DNA from: Paludibacteraceae bacterium | GTDB taxonomy: Bacteria; Bacteroidota; Bacteroidia; Bacteroidales; Paludibacteraceae | Length of the DNA stretch: 64,000 nucleotides | Assembly: GCA_031292565.1 (NCBI GenBank) | Contig: JARLGW010000001.1 | Coordinates: 310,001 to 374,000 of the forward strand | Direction: 5' to 3' | Part shown: positions 17,292-26,193 of the stretch, piece after piece | How positions within the stretch are numbered: position 1 is the stretch's first letter | Layout of the letters: each line of letters begins with the position of its first letter | Notes under the pieces: model-generated | What the model saw: the letters and a program-made list of their open reading frames with translations, nothing else | The model's database searches: none | Told to the model about the DNA's origin: nothing | Position numbers and translations under genes: made by a program

Positions 17292-17335
17292 ATGTTATAA
17301 CATATAATGTTTTGACGTATATTTGTATAACAAAT
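17292..17335 (+). promoter_or_regulatory. Promoter with two palindromes upstream of the nitroreductase-MarR operon
   Basis: A perfect 12-base palindrome ATGTTATAACAT lies at 17292-17303. A -7 element TATATTTG lies at 17318-17325, and ATTTGT-ATA-ACAAAT, a second perfect inverted repeat, lies at 17321-17335 over the -7 box. The start codon is at 17362. MarR proteins bind such short palindromes, and the operon's last gene encodes one, so autoregulation is a reasonable inference. No clear -33 box is seen. Confidence 0.55.
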
Positions 17336-17361
17336 TTATAAACAATTAAAATTTCACGATT

Positions 17362-17979
17362 ATGGACACACAAGCACTATATACCCAACGCAGATCAGTA
17401 GGCAGTTTTGACAGCAACAAAAAATTGGACGACACGTTACTGAAAAAAATTATTGACACCGCCGTACTTGCCCCTTCGGCTTTCAACCTGCAACCCTGGA
17501 GGCTTATCGTGGTAAAATCAACCGAAGCCAAACAAAAGCTTTACGACCTATCCAACAAACAGCCCAAAGTACTGGAAGCTCCCGTTGTACTTATACTGGT
17601 AGGAAACAAAGAAGGTTATGCCGAAAGCAACCCCGTGTGGGATGAAATGCTACAAAGTGTAGGTGGCAATACCGAAATTGTGGACGGGGCCAAAAAAGGA
17701 GCCGCATTTCTATACGGCACCACCGAAGAACGAAAACTAAAATTTGCCGAAAGCAATACCGGGCTGTTAGCCATGTCGCTCATGATTGTAGCCAAAGACC
17801 TCGGTGTGGACACCCACCCCATGACAGGTATCGACTTCGACGGCATACATAAAGCCTTTGGTTTAGCGGAAGCCGAAACGGTGGTAATGACCATTGCCGT
17901 GGGATATGCCAACACGGAGAAGCCACTTTACCCCCGCCGCCCACGCAGAGGGTTTGACGAAATCGCGAGCGTGGTATAA
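17362..17979 (+). CDS. Nitroreductase family FMN oxidoreductase
   Basis: 205 residues. The N-terminus YTQRRSVGSFD and the block APSAFNLQPWRLIVV match the FMN phosphate-binding region of nitroreductases. GLLAMSLMIVAKDLGVDTHPMTGID and the C-terminal PRRPRRGFDEI complete the fold. Such enzymes reduce nitro compounds, quinones or related electrophiles with NAD(P)H in the cytosol. It heads an operon with a DoxX-like membrane protein and a MarR regulator, a common arrangement for response to electrophiles or oxidants. The natural substrate is unknown. Confidence 0.92.
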   Translation: MDTQALYTQRRSVGSFDSNKKLDDTLLKKIIDTAVLAPSAFNLQPWRLIVVKSTEAKQKLYDLSNKQPKVLEAPVVLILVGNKEGYAESNPVWDEMLQSVGGNTEIVDGAKKGAAFLYGTTEERKLKFAESNTGLLAMSLMIVAKDLGVDTHPMTGIDFDGIHKAFGLAEAETVVMTIAVGYANTEKPLYPRRPRRGFDEIASVV

Positions 17980-18043
17980 TATAAGCCACTGCCCCTGAAG
18001 TGGGTAAGCTAATTAATAACAACAATTTTAAAAATTTACAACT

Positions 18044-18400
18044 ATGAATACAATTAATTACACAAAAGCAAGAAAAATCCTAGCATGGATTATTGCTGCC
18101 GCCATTACCGCACTTTTTCTATTCAGCGCATCGGGCAAAGTGCTTCACCCTGAAATGATGAACGCCATGAAATTGGCCGACTACCGCGTAATAATTATCA
18201 TCGGCGAAATAGGTTCTGCGCTACTGTTCCTATTTCCCAAAACGAACGTGTATGGTACCGTGCTGCTAAGCTCCTATCTGGGTGGAGCCATTATTATACA
18301 CATGACCGGTGGCATGAGCATCCTGATGCCTTCGGCTATATTAATCATGGTTTGGGTGGTAGGCATCCTACGTAATCCTGACATTATTAAACTAAAATAA
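18044..18400 (+). CDS. DoxX-like small membrane protein
   Basis: 118 residues, four predicted membrane segments (about 12-30, 48-62, 70-88 and 92-108). The motif LFLFSASGKVLHP after the first helix is typical of DoxX-like proteins. It shares an operon with the nitroreductase upstream (64 bases) and the MarR gene, whose ATG shares one base with its TAA stop. The pairing suggests membrane redox or quinone stress, but the substrate is unknown. Confidence 0.82.
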   Translation: MNTINYTKARKILAWIIAAAITALFLFSASGKVLHPEMMNAMKLADYRVIIIIGEIGSALLFLFPKTNVYGTVLLSSYLGGAIIIHMTGGMSILMPSAILIMVWVVGILRNPDIIKLK

Positions 18401-18849
18401 TGAACATAGAGGCCGAAATAAAAGGACACTTTCGGAACGAATACCACAAGGGTATAATAAACCTCAACTACACGGTGAAGCAGATTGCCTATCAGTTTTA
18501 CAAAACGCTGAAAAAGCACGAACTGACGGAACAACAATACAATGTGCTACGCGTGTTGCGAGGCTTTCGCTCCGAAAGCAACATATCCATAGGCTTCGTA
18601 AAAGAACGGATGCTAGACAAAAATTCGGATGTAAGCCGCATCGTGGATAAGCTGGTTGAACGCGAATTGCTCGACCGGAAGGAATGCCCGATAGACAGGC
18701 GGCAAAAAGACCTGAAAATAACCGATAAAGGACTTACCTTGCTCAACGAGATGTTCTACTGCGAAAAAGAAGTGGACAATTTGCTTACCAACCTCTCCAT
18801 AGAGGAAGTAAAGCAGCTGAATTTTCTACTGGACAAAATAAGAGGATGA
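18400..18849 (+). CDS. MarR family transcriptional regulator
   Basis: 149 residues. The winged-helix core is LTEQQYNVLRVLRGF, then DKNSDVSRIVDKLVERELLDRKECPIDRRQKD (helix-turn-helix plus the D-RR wing) and ITDKGLTLLNEM. The start overlaps the previous stop by one base (TAATG), so it is cotranslated with the DoxX-like gene. It is likely to repress its own operon through the palindromes at 17292-17335; the ligand cannot be read from sequence. Confidence 0.92.
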   Translation: MNIEAEIKGHFRNEYHKGIINLNYTVKQIAYQFYKTLKKHELTEQQYNVLRVLRGFRSESNISIGFVKERMLDKNSDVSRIVDKLVERELLDRKECPIDRRQKDLKITDKGLTLLNEMFYCEKEVDNLLTNLSIEEVKQLNFLLDKIRG

Positions 18850-18949
18850 TTCTCCTAACCAACTACCAACCCAAACCCCATTTTGATTTTTTCGCAAAGT
18901 GGGGTTTGCTTTGTTGAAAATTAATGCAATCGGGTTTTGAACATTTTTC

Positions 18950-18957
18950 TATCTTTG
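18950..18957 (+). promoter_or_regulatory. Likely -7 element of the radA promoter
   Basis: TATCTTTG, an exact TAnnTTTG match, lies 21 bases before the radA ATG. The -33 region is not a good match. Confidence 0.45.
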
Positions 18958-18978
18958 ACATAAAATAATAAACAGAAC

Positions 18979-20352
18979 ATGGCCAAAACAAAATCGGTAT
19001 TTGTATGTACTAATTGCGGTGTGGAATCGGTAAAATGGGTAGGCCGTTGCCCCTCGTGTGGCGAATGGAATAGCTTCGTGGAAGAGCTCATCCGCAAAGA
19101 TGCCACCCCGAAGGTGGATTATACCGGGCAAACCACCCGATCAACCAGCAAACCGCAATTGCTAGCCGACATAGAGGTGGATAACGAGCCTCGCATCAAT
19201 ACCTATTGTGGCGAATTTAACCGCGTGCTGGGCGGAGGCCTCGTACCCGGCTCCATGGTGCTTATCGGTGGCGAACCCGGCATCGGGAAATCCACCCTGG
19301 TACTGCAAGTAGTGCTGCAAATGCAAGGGAGGCGCACTCTATACGTGTCGGGCGAGGAAAGTGCCAAGCAACTGAAACTCCGTGCCGAACGCCTTTCGGT
19401 GGAGAATGACGCGTGCTACATCGTGAGCGAAACATCGCTGGAACAGATTTTTGTACACATACAGAACTTGAAACCCGAACTGGTTATTATAGACTCCATA
19501 CAAACCATCTATACCGAAGCGGCGGAATCCTCACCGGGCACCATTACTCAAATACGCGAAAGCTCGGCAGCCATTCTGCGCTACGCCAAGGAAAGCAACA
19601 CCCCGGTGCTGCTAATAGGCCATATCACCAAGGACGGCAATATAGCGGGGCCTAAGATATTGGAACATATCGTGGACACCGTGCTGCAATTTGAGGGCGA
19701 CCAGCACTACATGTACCGCATCCTTCGGGCAACCAAGAATCGGTTTGGGAGTACTTCCGAACTGGGCATCTTCGAGATGCGGCAGGACGGGTTGCGCGAA
19801 GTAACCAACCCATCGGAGCTACTACTCTCGCAAGACCACGAGGGCATGAGCGGTGTGGCTATTGCGGCGGCCATAGAAGGGATACGCCCATTCTTAATAG
19901 AGGTGCAGGCATTGGTAAGCACCGCGGCTTACGGTACGCCTCAACGCTCCACCACGGGTTTTGACAACCGCAGACTCAACATGCTGCTAGCCGTACTGGA
20001 AAAGAAAGCGGGATTCAAACTGGCACAGAAGGACGTGTTTATCAACATTGCCGGAGGGCTGAAAGTAAACGACCCGGCTATCGACCTGGCGGTAATGGCC
20101 GCCGTGCTATCGTCCAACTTCGATTTGCCGATAGAGAAGCAGGTAACCATGACGGGCGAAGTAGGCCTTTCGGGTGAAATACGCCCCATCAACCGAATGG
20201 ATCAACGTCTGGCTGAAGCCGAAAAACTGGGCTTCAAAAAGATTATTATACCGGCAGCTAACACCAAAGGCCTGGAACTAAAAAACCGTAACATTGAAAT
20301 AATCCCCGTACGCAAAGTAGAAGAAGCTTTTCGGATTTTGTTTAAGAATTAG
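18979..20352 (+). CDS. radA: DNA repair protein RadA (Sms)
   Basis: 457 residues, normal length. The N-terminal zinc finger is CTNCG...CPSCGEW (residues 10-30). The RecA-like core has Walker A GGEPGIGKST, the KNRFGST motif specific to RadA and the Walker B region ELVIIDSIQT. The C-terminal third is the Lon-protease-like domain (AAIEGIRPFLIEVQALVST ... GEVGLSGEIRP). RadA acts in recombination by extending strand exchange and branch migration. It is a single gene, and its GC content is higher than that of the neighbours downstream. Confidence 0.97.
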   Translation: MAKTKSVFVCTNCGVESVKWVGRCPSCGEWNSFVEELIRKDATPKVDYTGQTTRSTSKPQLLADIEVDNEPRINTYCGEFNRVLGGGLVPGSMVLIGGEPGIGKSTLVLQVVLQMQGRRTLYVSGEESAKQLKLRAERLSVENDACYIVSETSLEQIFVHIQNLKPELVIIDSIQTIYTEAAESSPGTITQIRESSAAILRYAKESNTPVLLIGHITKDGNIAGPKILEHIVDTVLQFEGDQHYMYRILRATKNRFGSTSELGIFEMRQDGLREVTNPSELLLSQDHEGMSGVAIAAAIEGIRPFLIEVQALVSTAAYGTPQRSTTGFDNRRLNMLLAVLEKKAGFKLAQKDVFINIAGGLKVNDPAIDLAVMAAVLSSNFDLPIEKQVTMTGEVGLSGEIRPINRMDQRLAEAEKLGFKKIIIPAANTKGLELKNRNIEIIPVRKVEEAFRILFKN

Positions 20353-20477
20353 GGAGGCATAGTTTTGGAAAACTTCACCAACGAAAAAATTTATATTTAT
20401 CGCATAATAAAAGTAATCTCTTTTTTTCTATATGTTTTGTTGTATTATCTTCAAAAAACAATTAAAAATATAAAATT

Positions 20478-20879
20478 ATGAATCTTCAAGAAAAAACTTT
20501 AAGCGAACTATCAATTTTATATGAAGCATCTGCTTCAAATGTCGAATTATTTTGTTTAATAAAACAAGAATTAAAAAAACGTATCGCTGAAAACAAAAGC
20601 TATCCCCGTGAATACCTATTTGAAAAATGTAATTTACAAAATCATTCGATAGGAATATTTTTTATTCCAACAACAAAATCATATGAGAAATATAATACAT
20701 CTGTTGCTTTAATAAATTTAATTTTAAATGAGAGTGAGTTTGAACATCTTCAAATAAATCGCATAAAAAAAACAAACACTTTTGGATTGATTAAAGCAAA
20801 CGCTTTTATTAATCTAAAAGAACCCATGAAGGAAATCAGTTTTGACACCAACGAAATATTAGACATAGAAAGTCGATGA
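20478..20879 (+). CDS. Unknown protein in an AT-rich patch
   Basis: 133 residues, no signal peptide, membrane segment or recognised motif. The first half is helical and charged (LSELSILYEASASNVELFCLIKQ). The second half has short hydrophobic strands and ends ISFDTNEILDIESR. It is markedly AT-rich compared with radA, a sign of a separate origin, and faces the minus-strand unknown gene at 20954-21256. A hairpin between them can stop transcription from both sides. The function is unknown. Confidence 0.6.
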   Translation: MNLQEKTLSELSILYEASASNVELFCLIKQELKKRIAENKSYPREYLFEKCNLQNHSIGIFFIPTTKSYEKYNTSVALINLILNESEFEHLQINRIKKTNTFGLIKANAFINLKEPMKEISFDTNEILDIESR

Positions 20880-20930
20880 AATGTAATTATATGAAAATGT
20901 ATACAATTCCAGAAAACTGCGCTAGCTAGG

Positions 20931-20955
20931 AAAGATCAAAATATGATCTTTATTT
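20931..20955. terminator. Bidirectional hairpin between two convergent unknown genes
   Basis: AAAGATCA (20931-20938) pairs with TGATCTTT (20944-20951) over a 5-base loop, with T/A-rich flanks on both sides. It lies 52 bases after the plus-strand stop and directly after the minus-strand stop. Confidence 0.55.
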
Positions 20956-21256
20956 ATTCTTTTATTTTGAGTAGTTGCTTTAAGTTTTCAATAGCATCAT
21001 AAAAATCCCCCTCAACAAAACCGTTAGACAAAAAACCTTGTTCAATATTGCCTTCAAGTCTTTTTGGTATTAATAGGTCTTTTAACTCAGGGTTATGTTC
21101 AAAATAGCAGACAATTCTTGATTGAATTGTTTTCATTTTCTGTTTATGAATCTCGCTATTCCTTTTAGCATTCTTAGAAAGATATTCTTCTTTGGTATAT
21201 TCATCTTTCCAGCCACTAAGTAATTCATTATGTTCACGCAATTTCTCTGTTTTCAT
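20954..21256 (-). CDS. Small charged protein of unknown function
   Basis: 100 residues, no membrane segment, mostly predicted helix with many Lys and Glu. It begins MKTEKLREHNELLSGWKDEY and contains EHNPELKDLLIPKRLEGNIE. I recognise no family. It is AT-rich like the neighbouring 20478-20879 gene, and both lie next to the hairpin array, so the patch 20.4-21.8 kb may be foreign or eroding sequence. Confidence 0.6.
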   Translation of the reverse strand: MKTEKLREHNELLSGWKDEYTKEEYLSKNAKRNSEIHKQKMKTIQSRIVCYFEHNPELKDLLIPKRLEGNIEQGFLSNGFVEGDFYDAIENLKQLLKIKE

Positions 21257-21398
21257 CTTTCTTAATTAAAACTTTTTGAAATTCAAAGATAATAAAAGAT
21301 ACGAAAATGATCTAAAACTAGAGTACATTTGAAAAAGAAAAAGTTATTCAAATCGGATAAATCTTCACCCTGAATTGCATATGGGGCTATTCACGTTA

Positions 21399-21763
21399 AA
21401 CCATATCGTGGTTCCCCGTTAGGCGTAGTCTCTGACTACGTCTAAGCTAAAAGCAAGTTTCTAACTTGCCAAAAATTAGTTAAGTAACTTACAAAGCAGA
21501 GCTTTGTTTTCAACCTAGACATAGGCAGAGCCTATGCCCAACGCCAACGAAGGGTGGTGACATTATAATATCACCCCGTCGGGGCTTACGTTGTTTTTTT
21601 TGATTTTTTCTATAAGTAATGTCAATCCTTCGGATTTTGAATGTAATTACTAAATACACATCAAAATAACGATATGGCACCCCTCCGGGGTACGGGCTTA
21701 GTGAGTAGGTATTTACCCCGCATTAACATACGGGGTTACCATTGTTTAACCACGTTGTGGTTA
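21399..21763 (+). repeat. Intergenic hairpin array with TCT/AGA loops, plus a dispersed repeat
   Basis: The gene-free stretch 21257-21820 is packed with short inverted repeats. They are AACCA-5-TGGTT (21399-21413), CGTAGTC-TCT-GACTACG (21424-21440), GCAAGTT-TCT-AACTTGC (21453-21469), ACAAAGC-AGA-GCTTTGT (21491-21507), CATAGGC-AGA-GCCTATG (21520-21536), CCCCG-T-CGGGG (21574-21584), ACCCC-TCC-GGGGT (21679-21691), an ACCCC/GGGGT stem at 21715-21736 and TAACCAC-GTT-GTGGTTA (21747-21763). The stems differ completely, while four 7-bp ones share a TCT or AGA triloop. The segment 21713-21753 recurs at 63810-63849 with a few changes. Confidence 0.75.
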
Positions 21764-21820
21764 TAACACGCTATATGGTGTACTTTGTGTGTATCCATAG
21801 TATCCTTTGTGGTAAAACAC

Positions 21821-23341
21821 TTAGAATTTCTTCACCAAATAGCTTTTCACCGTGCTTTCGCAACGGTACCTGTTGATGGAGGTAACTACAAAGGAATAAT
21901 GCCCTTGTTTTTGTGTGGCAAAGGCCGTGATGTCCAAGCTATTATCCGCCGTTACGCCTATAATGTTTTCAGCATCGTTTATGCTGCCTATGCCTTTGCC
22001 CTTAAAGGCGTACACCACGTAGTAGGCCACCTTTTTGCCATCCTCTGCTTCTACCCTATCCCATTTTAGCACAAACTTGCTGTTGGCATCGTCAAGCACC
22101 ACCCTTTTTGGTTGTGCCGAAGGTTCGGTTTTTATACTGTTGTTCACTGGCACCAAGGCAGGCTTGGTGTATAGTTCCTGCTTCAAGGCATCGTTGAGCC
22201 CCTGTATGTTTTGCATAAAGTATTTGGCACGGAAAAACATCTCCCCTTTTATGTTCGGGTAGCTTTTGTTCAAGCGTATTTGGCGCACCAGTTCGTTAGG
22301 ATTGTGCCACGCCGCCGCCTTATAATCGTTGAATCCGCACACATCCAAGCCTATGTATAAATTTCGCCCGTAGCAGTTTTTAGCCCACCAGTCGGCCAGT
22401 ATCTGGTAATTAGTATTCTTTTTGCCGATTTCCCAATAGAGTTGGGGCGTAACATAATCCACATCCCCTTCCTTGAGCCATTTCAGCACGTCGGCATACA
22501 GGTCGTCGTAGTCCGACAGAGCCCTGTAGGTAGCCGAGCCCCTGGGGTCGTTGCCTCGGTGCCGCCATATACCAAAGGGGCTCACGCCAAAATCCACCCA
22601 AGGCTTGAGGCTCTTGATGGTTTTGTGCAATTGCTTCATGGTAAGGTTTATATTATCCCTGCGCCAATCGCCTCGGTGGGTAAAACCTCGTGGATCTTTG
22701 TGGAACGATTCGTCGTCGTTAAACTTCTCTTTCGCTACCGGGTAAGGGTAAAAATAATCGTCGAAATGAATGGCATCAATATCATATTTTTGCACAATCT
22801 CTGTTACAATATCATTCAGATAATCGCGGGTTTCCTTCAACCCCGGATCAAAATAATATTTGCCTGCAAATTTCACAAACATGTTTTTCCGGCGATTGTA
22901 AATATGGTCTTTACTGAAAAGGGAAACGTCTTCGTAATTGAGCGCACGAAACGGATTCACCCACACGTGTACCTCCATGCAGCGTTTGTGCGCCTCCTCA
23001 ATTACAAATTGCAACGGATCATAATAGGGTGAAGCAGGAACACCCTGCTTGCCTGATAGCCACATGCTCCACGGTTCGAGCTTCGATTCGTAGAACACGT
23101 CGGCACACGGGCGGGCCTGAAATATAACGGTATTGATATTATTCGCCTTAAATTCATCCAGCATACGAATCATTTCGGCCTGCTGCTGTTGGGCACTCAA
23201 GCCTTTCTTCGACGGCCAATCCAGGTTACTCACCGTGGCCACCCACACCGCCCTCATTTGGCGTTTGGTAGTTTGTGCCGAAACATGAATTAAGAATATT
23301 GAAAGTAAAACAGTAAGAATAAAAGCGTTAATAATTTTCAT
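21821..23341 (-). CDS. Exported GH10-like (GHL10/DUF187) family hydrolase
   Basis: 506 residues from MKIINAFILTVLLSIFLIHV, a signal peptide; the longer frame from 23428 is upstream leader. The catalytic barrel (about 30-390) opens with RAVWVATVSNLDWPS, and contains NTVIFQARPCADVFYES, EVHVWVNPFRALNY and IDAIHFDDYFYPYP, the conserved blocks of the GHL10 family. A fibronectin-type domain (about 420-500) closes it. These proteins are presumed glycosidases acting on envelope polysaccharide or peptidoglycan-linked sugars; the substrate is not established. A -7 box (TATCTTTG, minus, 23364-23371) lies 23 bases before the start. Confidence 0.9.
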   Translation of the reverse strand: MKIINAFILTVLLSIFLIHVSAQTTKRQMRAVWVATVSNLDWPSKKGLSAQQQQAEMIRMLDEFKANNINTVIFQARPCADVFYESKLEPWSMWLSGKQGVPASPYYDPLQFVIEEAHKRCMEVHVWVNPFRALNYEDVSLFSKDHIYNRRKNMFVKFAGKYYFDPGLKETRDYLNDIVTEIVQKYDIDAIHFDDYFYPYPVAKEKFNDDESFHKDPRGFTHRGDWRRDNINLTMKQLHKTIKSLKPWVDFGVSPFGIWRHRGNDPRGSATYRALSDYDDLYADVLKWLKEGDVDYVTPQLYWEIGKKNTNYQILADWWAKNCYGRNLYIGLDVCGFNDYKAAAWHNPNELVRQIRLNKSYPNIKGEMFFRAKYFMQNIQGLNDALKQELYTKPALVPVNNSIKTEPSAQPKRVVLDDANSKFVLKWDRVEAEDGKKVAYYVVYAFKGKGIGSINDAENIIGVTADNSLDITAFATQKQGHYSFVVTSINRYRCESTVKSYLVKKF

Positions 23342-23551
23342 GCATTTGTTTGAAAAATTCGCGCAAAGATAAGAAAAGCTTATTGTAGTATAAAATCTAA
23401 GTTTTTGTAAATTAAATTTAAAAAGCAATCAATCGGTAAAATATTACCATGAAAAATGTCACTTACCTGTATTTTATAAAAAGTATTTTTGTAATTTTGT
23501 CAGTCGAACATGAAAAAATAGCAGTCTATTTCTTCAACGTAAAAAATAAGT

Positions 23552-24775
23552 ATGCAACTATCTGATACACAAATGGTAAAACAACGATTCGGGATCATCG
23601 GCAATTCACCGTTGTTGAACCGAGCCATCGAAGTTGCTATTCAGGTTGCGTCAACCGATTTATCGGTGCTCATCACGGGCGAAAGCGGTGTGGGTAAAGA
23701 AAATCTAGCACAAATTATCCATCAATACAGCCATCGCAAGCATGGGCCTTACATCGCCGTGAACTGTGGTGCTATCCCCAAAGGTACGGTGGACTCGGAA
23801 CTTTTCGGACACGAAAAAGGTTCTTACACGGATGCAAAAACCGAACGAAAAGGTTATTTTGAAGTGGCCGAAGGGGGTACTATCTTTTTGGATGAGGTGG
23901 GCGAACTCCCGTTGGATGTACAATCCAAGCTACTACGTATCCTGGAAAGCAAGGAATATATGCGTATCGGCTCATCCAAAGTTCAAAAATCGAACGTGCG
24001 GGTTGTAGCGGCCACCAACTTGAATATGCAGGAAGCTACCCGCGATGGTCGATTCAGGGAGGATCTTTATTATAGGTTAAACACCATACCGATTTCTATT
24101 CCGCCTCTTCGGGACAGGAAGGACGATATTTTTATTATTTTCCGTAAGTTTGCATCCGATTTTGCAGACAAATATCATCGTCCGTCAGTACGTCTCACGG
24201 AGGATGCCCAGCTTCTATTAAACAATTATTATTGGCCGGGAAATATCCGTCAGCTGAAAAATATTACCGAACAAATATCGGTGATAGAACAATGCAGGGA
24301 TATTGATGCCGCAACATTGGCTCTTTATTTACCCAACAACCAGGTAAACAACCTGCCTGCACTATATAATAAGGAAGAAGCCAAAACCTTTAGCAGCGAA
24401 CGGGAAATTTTGTATCAGGTGCTTTTCGATATGAAGAAGGATATGAACGACCTGAAACGCCTGGTGCATGATATAATAAGCAAACAGGATCTTAACATCA
24501 CGGATCCGGTGTCAGATGAGGATTTCCCCTTGTTTCACGAACATAAAACAACGATTACCCAGCCGTCACAGCAGGGCACAATGAAAATACCTAACGCACA
24601 GATACAGGACACGGAGGAATACGTGGAAGAATCGCTTTCCTTGCTGGATATAGAAAAGGAGATGATAAAAAAGGCTTTGGAAAAACATCACGGGAAAAGG
24701 AAAAATGCCGCTCAGGATTTAGACATCTCGGAAAGAACATTGTACCGCAAAATAAAAGAATACGGATTAGAATAA
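23552..24775 (+). CDS. Sigma-54-type AAA+ activator with altered GAFTGA loop
   Basis: 407 residues, no receiver domain. The AAA+ core starts at once: Walker A GESGVGKE (43-50), Walker B GGTIFLDEVGEL and arginine finger region FREDLYYRLNT. The sigma-54 contact loop, normally GAFTGA, reads GSYTDA at 90-95. A Fis-type helix-turn-helix ends the protein (HHGKRKNAAQDLDISERTLY). It is followed 11 bases later by lptE and then secG, an order I know from Bacteroidales. A -7 box TATTTTTG lies at 23484-23491. With Asp in the loop, whether it still opens sigma-54 promoters is uncertain. Confidence 0.9.
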   Translation: MQLSDTQMVKQRFGIIGNSPLLNRAIEVAIQVASTDLSVLITGESGVGKENLAQIIHQYSHRKHGPYIAVNCGAIPKGTVDSELFGHEKGSYTDAKTERKGYFEVAEGGTIFLDEVGELPLDVQSKLLRILESKEYMRIGSSKVQKSNVRVVAATNLNMQEATRDGRFREDLYYRLNTIPISIPPLRDRKDDIFIIFRKFASDFADKYHRPSVRLTEDAQLLLNNYYWPGNIRQLKNITEQISVIEQCRDIDAATLALYLPNNQVNNLPALYNKEEAKTFSSEREILYQVLFDMKKDMNDLKRLVHDIISKQDLNITDPVSDEDFPLFHEHKTTITQPSQQGTMKIPNAQIQDTEEYVEESLSLLDIEKEMIKKALEKHHGKRKNAAQDLDISERTLYRKIKEYGLE

Positions 24776-24786
24776 ACCCATAAGAA

Positions 24787-25296
24787 ATGAAGAAATATAT
24801 CTATCTTTCATTAGTATCGCTACTGCTTGTTGTGTCGTCCTGTACCATGTCGTACAAGATGAACGGAACGTCTATCGATTATACCAAAACCAAAACAATT
24901 TCCATTAAGGATTTTCGTAATTTGGCTCCATTGGTTAATCCATCGTTTGCTCCGGTCTTCAACGAATCGTTGAGAGATATTTTCACCAAACAAACCAAAC
25001 TTCGCCCGGTTAAAGTAAACGGTGACTTACAAATAGAAGGAGAAATAACGGGATACGAAATTACCCCAATGTCCATACAATCAAACGCTATTGCAGCAGA
25101 AACCAGAATAACAGCAACAATTAAAGTACGGTTCACCAACAAAGCGAACCCATCGAAGAATTTTGAAAAAACAATGAGTGCATTTCAAAATTATTCCAAC
25201 ACGAAAACATTGACAGCTGTACAAGATGAAATTTGCCAATTAATTATAAATGAATTGACGGAAACCATTTATAATCAAACAGTAGCCGACTGGTAG
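24787..25296 (+). CDS. lptE: LPS-assembly lipoprotein LptE
   Basis: 169 residues. The signal peptide ends in VVSSC with lipidation Cys19, so it is anchored to the outer membrane. The mature part, with IDYTKTKTISIKDFRN and SLRDIFTKQTKLRPV, fits the LptE fold (PF04390) seen in Bacteroidota. LptE plugs the LptD barrel that places lipopolysaccharide in the outer leaflet. It follows the sigma-54-type activator by 11 bases and is probably cotranscribed with it. Confidence 0.85.
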   Translation: MKKYIYLSLVSLLLVVSSCTMSYKMNGTSIDYTKTKTISIKDFRNLAPLVNPSFAPVFNESLRDIFTKQTKLRPVKVNGDLQIEGEITGYEITPMSIQSNAIAAETRITATIKVRFTNKANPSKNFEKTMSAFQNYSNTKTLTAVQDEICQLIINELTETIYNQTVADW

Positions 25297-25405
25297 ATGA
25301 TACATTTGAAAACTTGTTTTGAAATATCCAAAAAAAAGTATTTACTTTGCAGCCATATTGCTTTTTTGAGCAGAATTATTTACATACTATAAAAATATAA
25401 AGAAT

Positions 25406-25780
25406 ATGTTTAATTTTTTAATTGCATTAATCGTAATAGCATCTATTCTACTGGTAATTATTGTATTAGCCCAAAACCCTAAAGGGGGTGGTTTATCACA
25501 AGGTTTTTCATCATCCAATCAATTTATGGGTGTTCAAAACACAAATAAATTTCTAACAAAAGCAACGTGGAGTTTAGTAGGCTTTATCGCTTTAGCAAGC
25601 ATCGTGTCGGCCAATATTTCTATCAACCAGAAAAGCAATACCGACACTCAATCAGAAGTGATTAAAGATGTTAAACAAGAAGCTCCTGCAGCAGCTGGTA
25701 ATGCCAAAGGCGGTGCACAAACTGCTAATCCTTTTGGTGGTGCACAAAAATCAGCTCCTGCAGCCCAAGGAAGCAAATAA
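25406..25780 (+). CDS. secG: Preprotein translocase subunit SecG
   Basis: 124 residues. Two membrane segments (about 3-22 and 49-67) flank the family motif AQNPKGGGLSQGFSS. The C-terminal tail is Ala/Gly/Gln-rich, as in other Bacteroidota SecG proteins. SecG is the accessory subunit of the SecYEG channel. It stands 109 bases after lptE and has a strong terminator. Confidence 0.94.
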   Translation: MFNFLIALIVIASILLVIIVLAQNPKGGGLSQGFSSSNQFMGVQNTNKFLTKATWSLVGFIALASIVSANISINQKSNTDTQSEVIKDVKQEAPAAAGNAKGGAQTANPFGGAQKSAPAAQGSK

Positions 25781-25802
25781 AAAGACTTTTAACATTATAC
25801 TC

Positions 25803-25836
25803 AAAAAGAGGATGGATTTTTCATCCTCTTTTTTTG
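25803..25836 (+). terminator. Rho-independent terminator of secG
   Basis: AAAAAGAGGATG (25803-25814) pairs with CATCCTCTTTTT (25822-25833) over a 7-base loop, with the T run continuing. Confidence 0.9.
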
Positions 25837-25863
25837 TTTCTACAAATAAAAAAACACCTTAAA

Positions 25864-26193
25864 ACAGCATTTTTAGGCTACTCCTCTGAACAAAATGGAT
25901 ACTGATTTGTTACTTTTCTTAATGATTGGTTTAACATAAAATTTAAGATTTGTATGAAATCAAAACATTATCAAAAACAAATAGTTAATTTTAACCAAAA
26001 CACAGATTTATTAAATATCTTTTTTATATTTGTATAGACAGTGTTTATGGGAGTTTGTTTAAAAAAGATGTTTTGTTTAATAACATTAATTTTTAGATAA
26101 AAACCTTTTAGATATATTCCATTCTCTCTCTCGTTGTTTAACATTTCTTTCGATTTGATTAATCACAGTACAAATCTATAATGTATAGGTTAT
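25864..26193 (+). other. Gene-free AT-rich leader upstream of the adhesin gene
   Basis: About 330 bases without a credible open frame. It contains a -7 element TATATTTG at 26025-26032 with no good -33 box, which would leave a leader of about 150 bases before the adhesin start. I see no riboswitch or operator. Confidence 0.45.

Noticed and set aside
25864-26193. Possible riboswitch or attenuator before the adhesin gene
   Set aside because: I find no conserved fold or paired elements, only AT-rich sequence and one -7 box.
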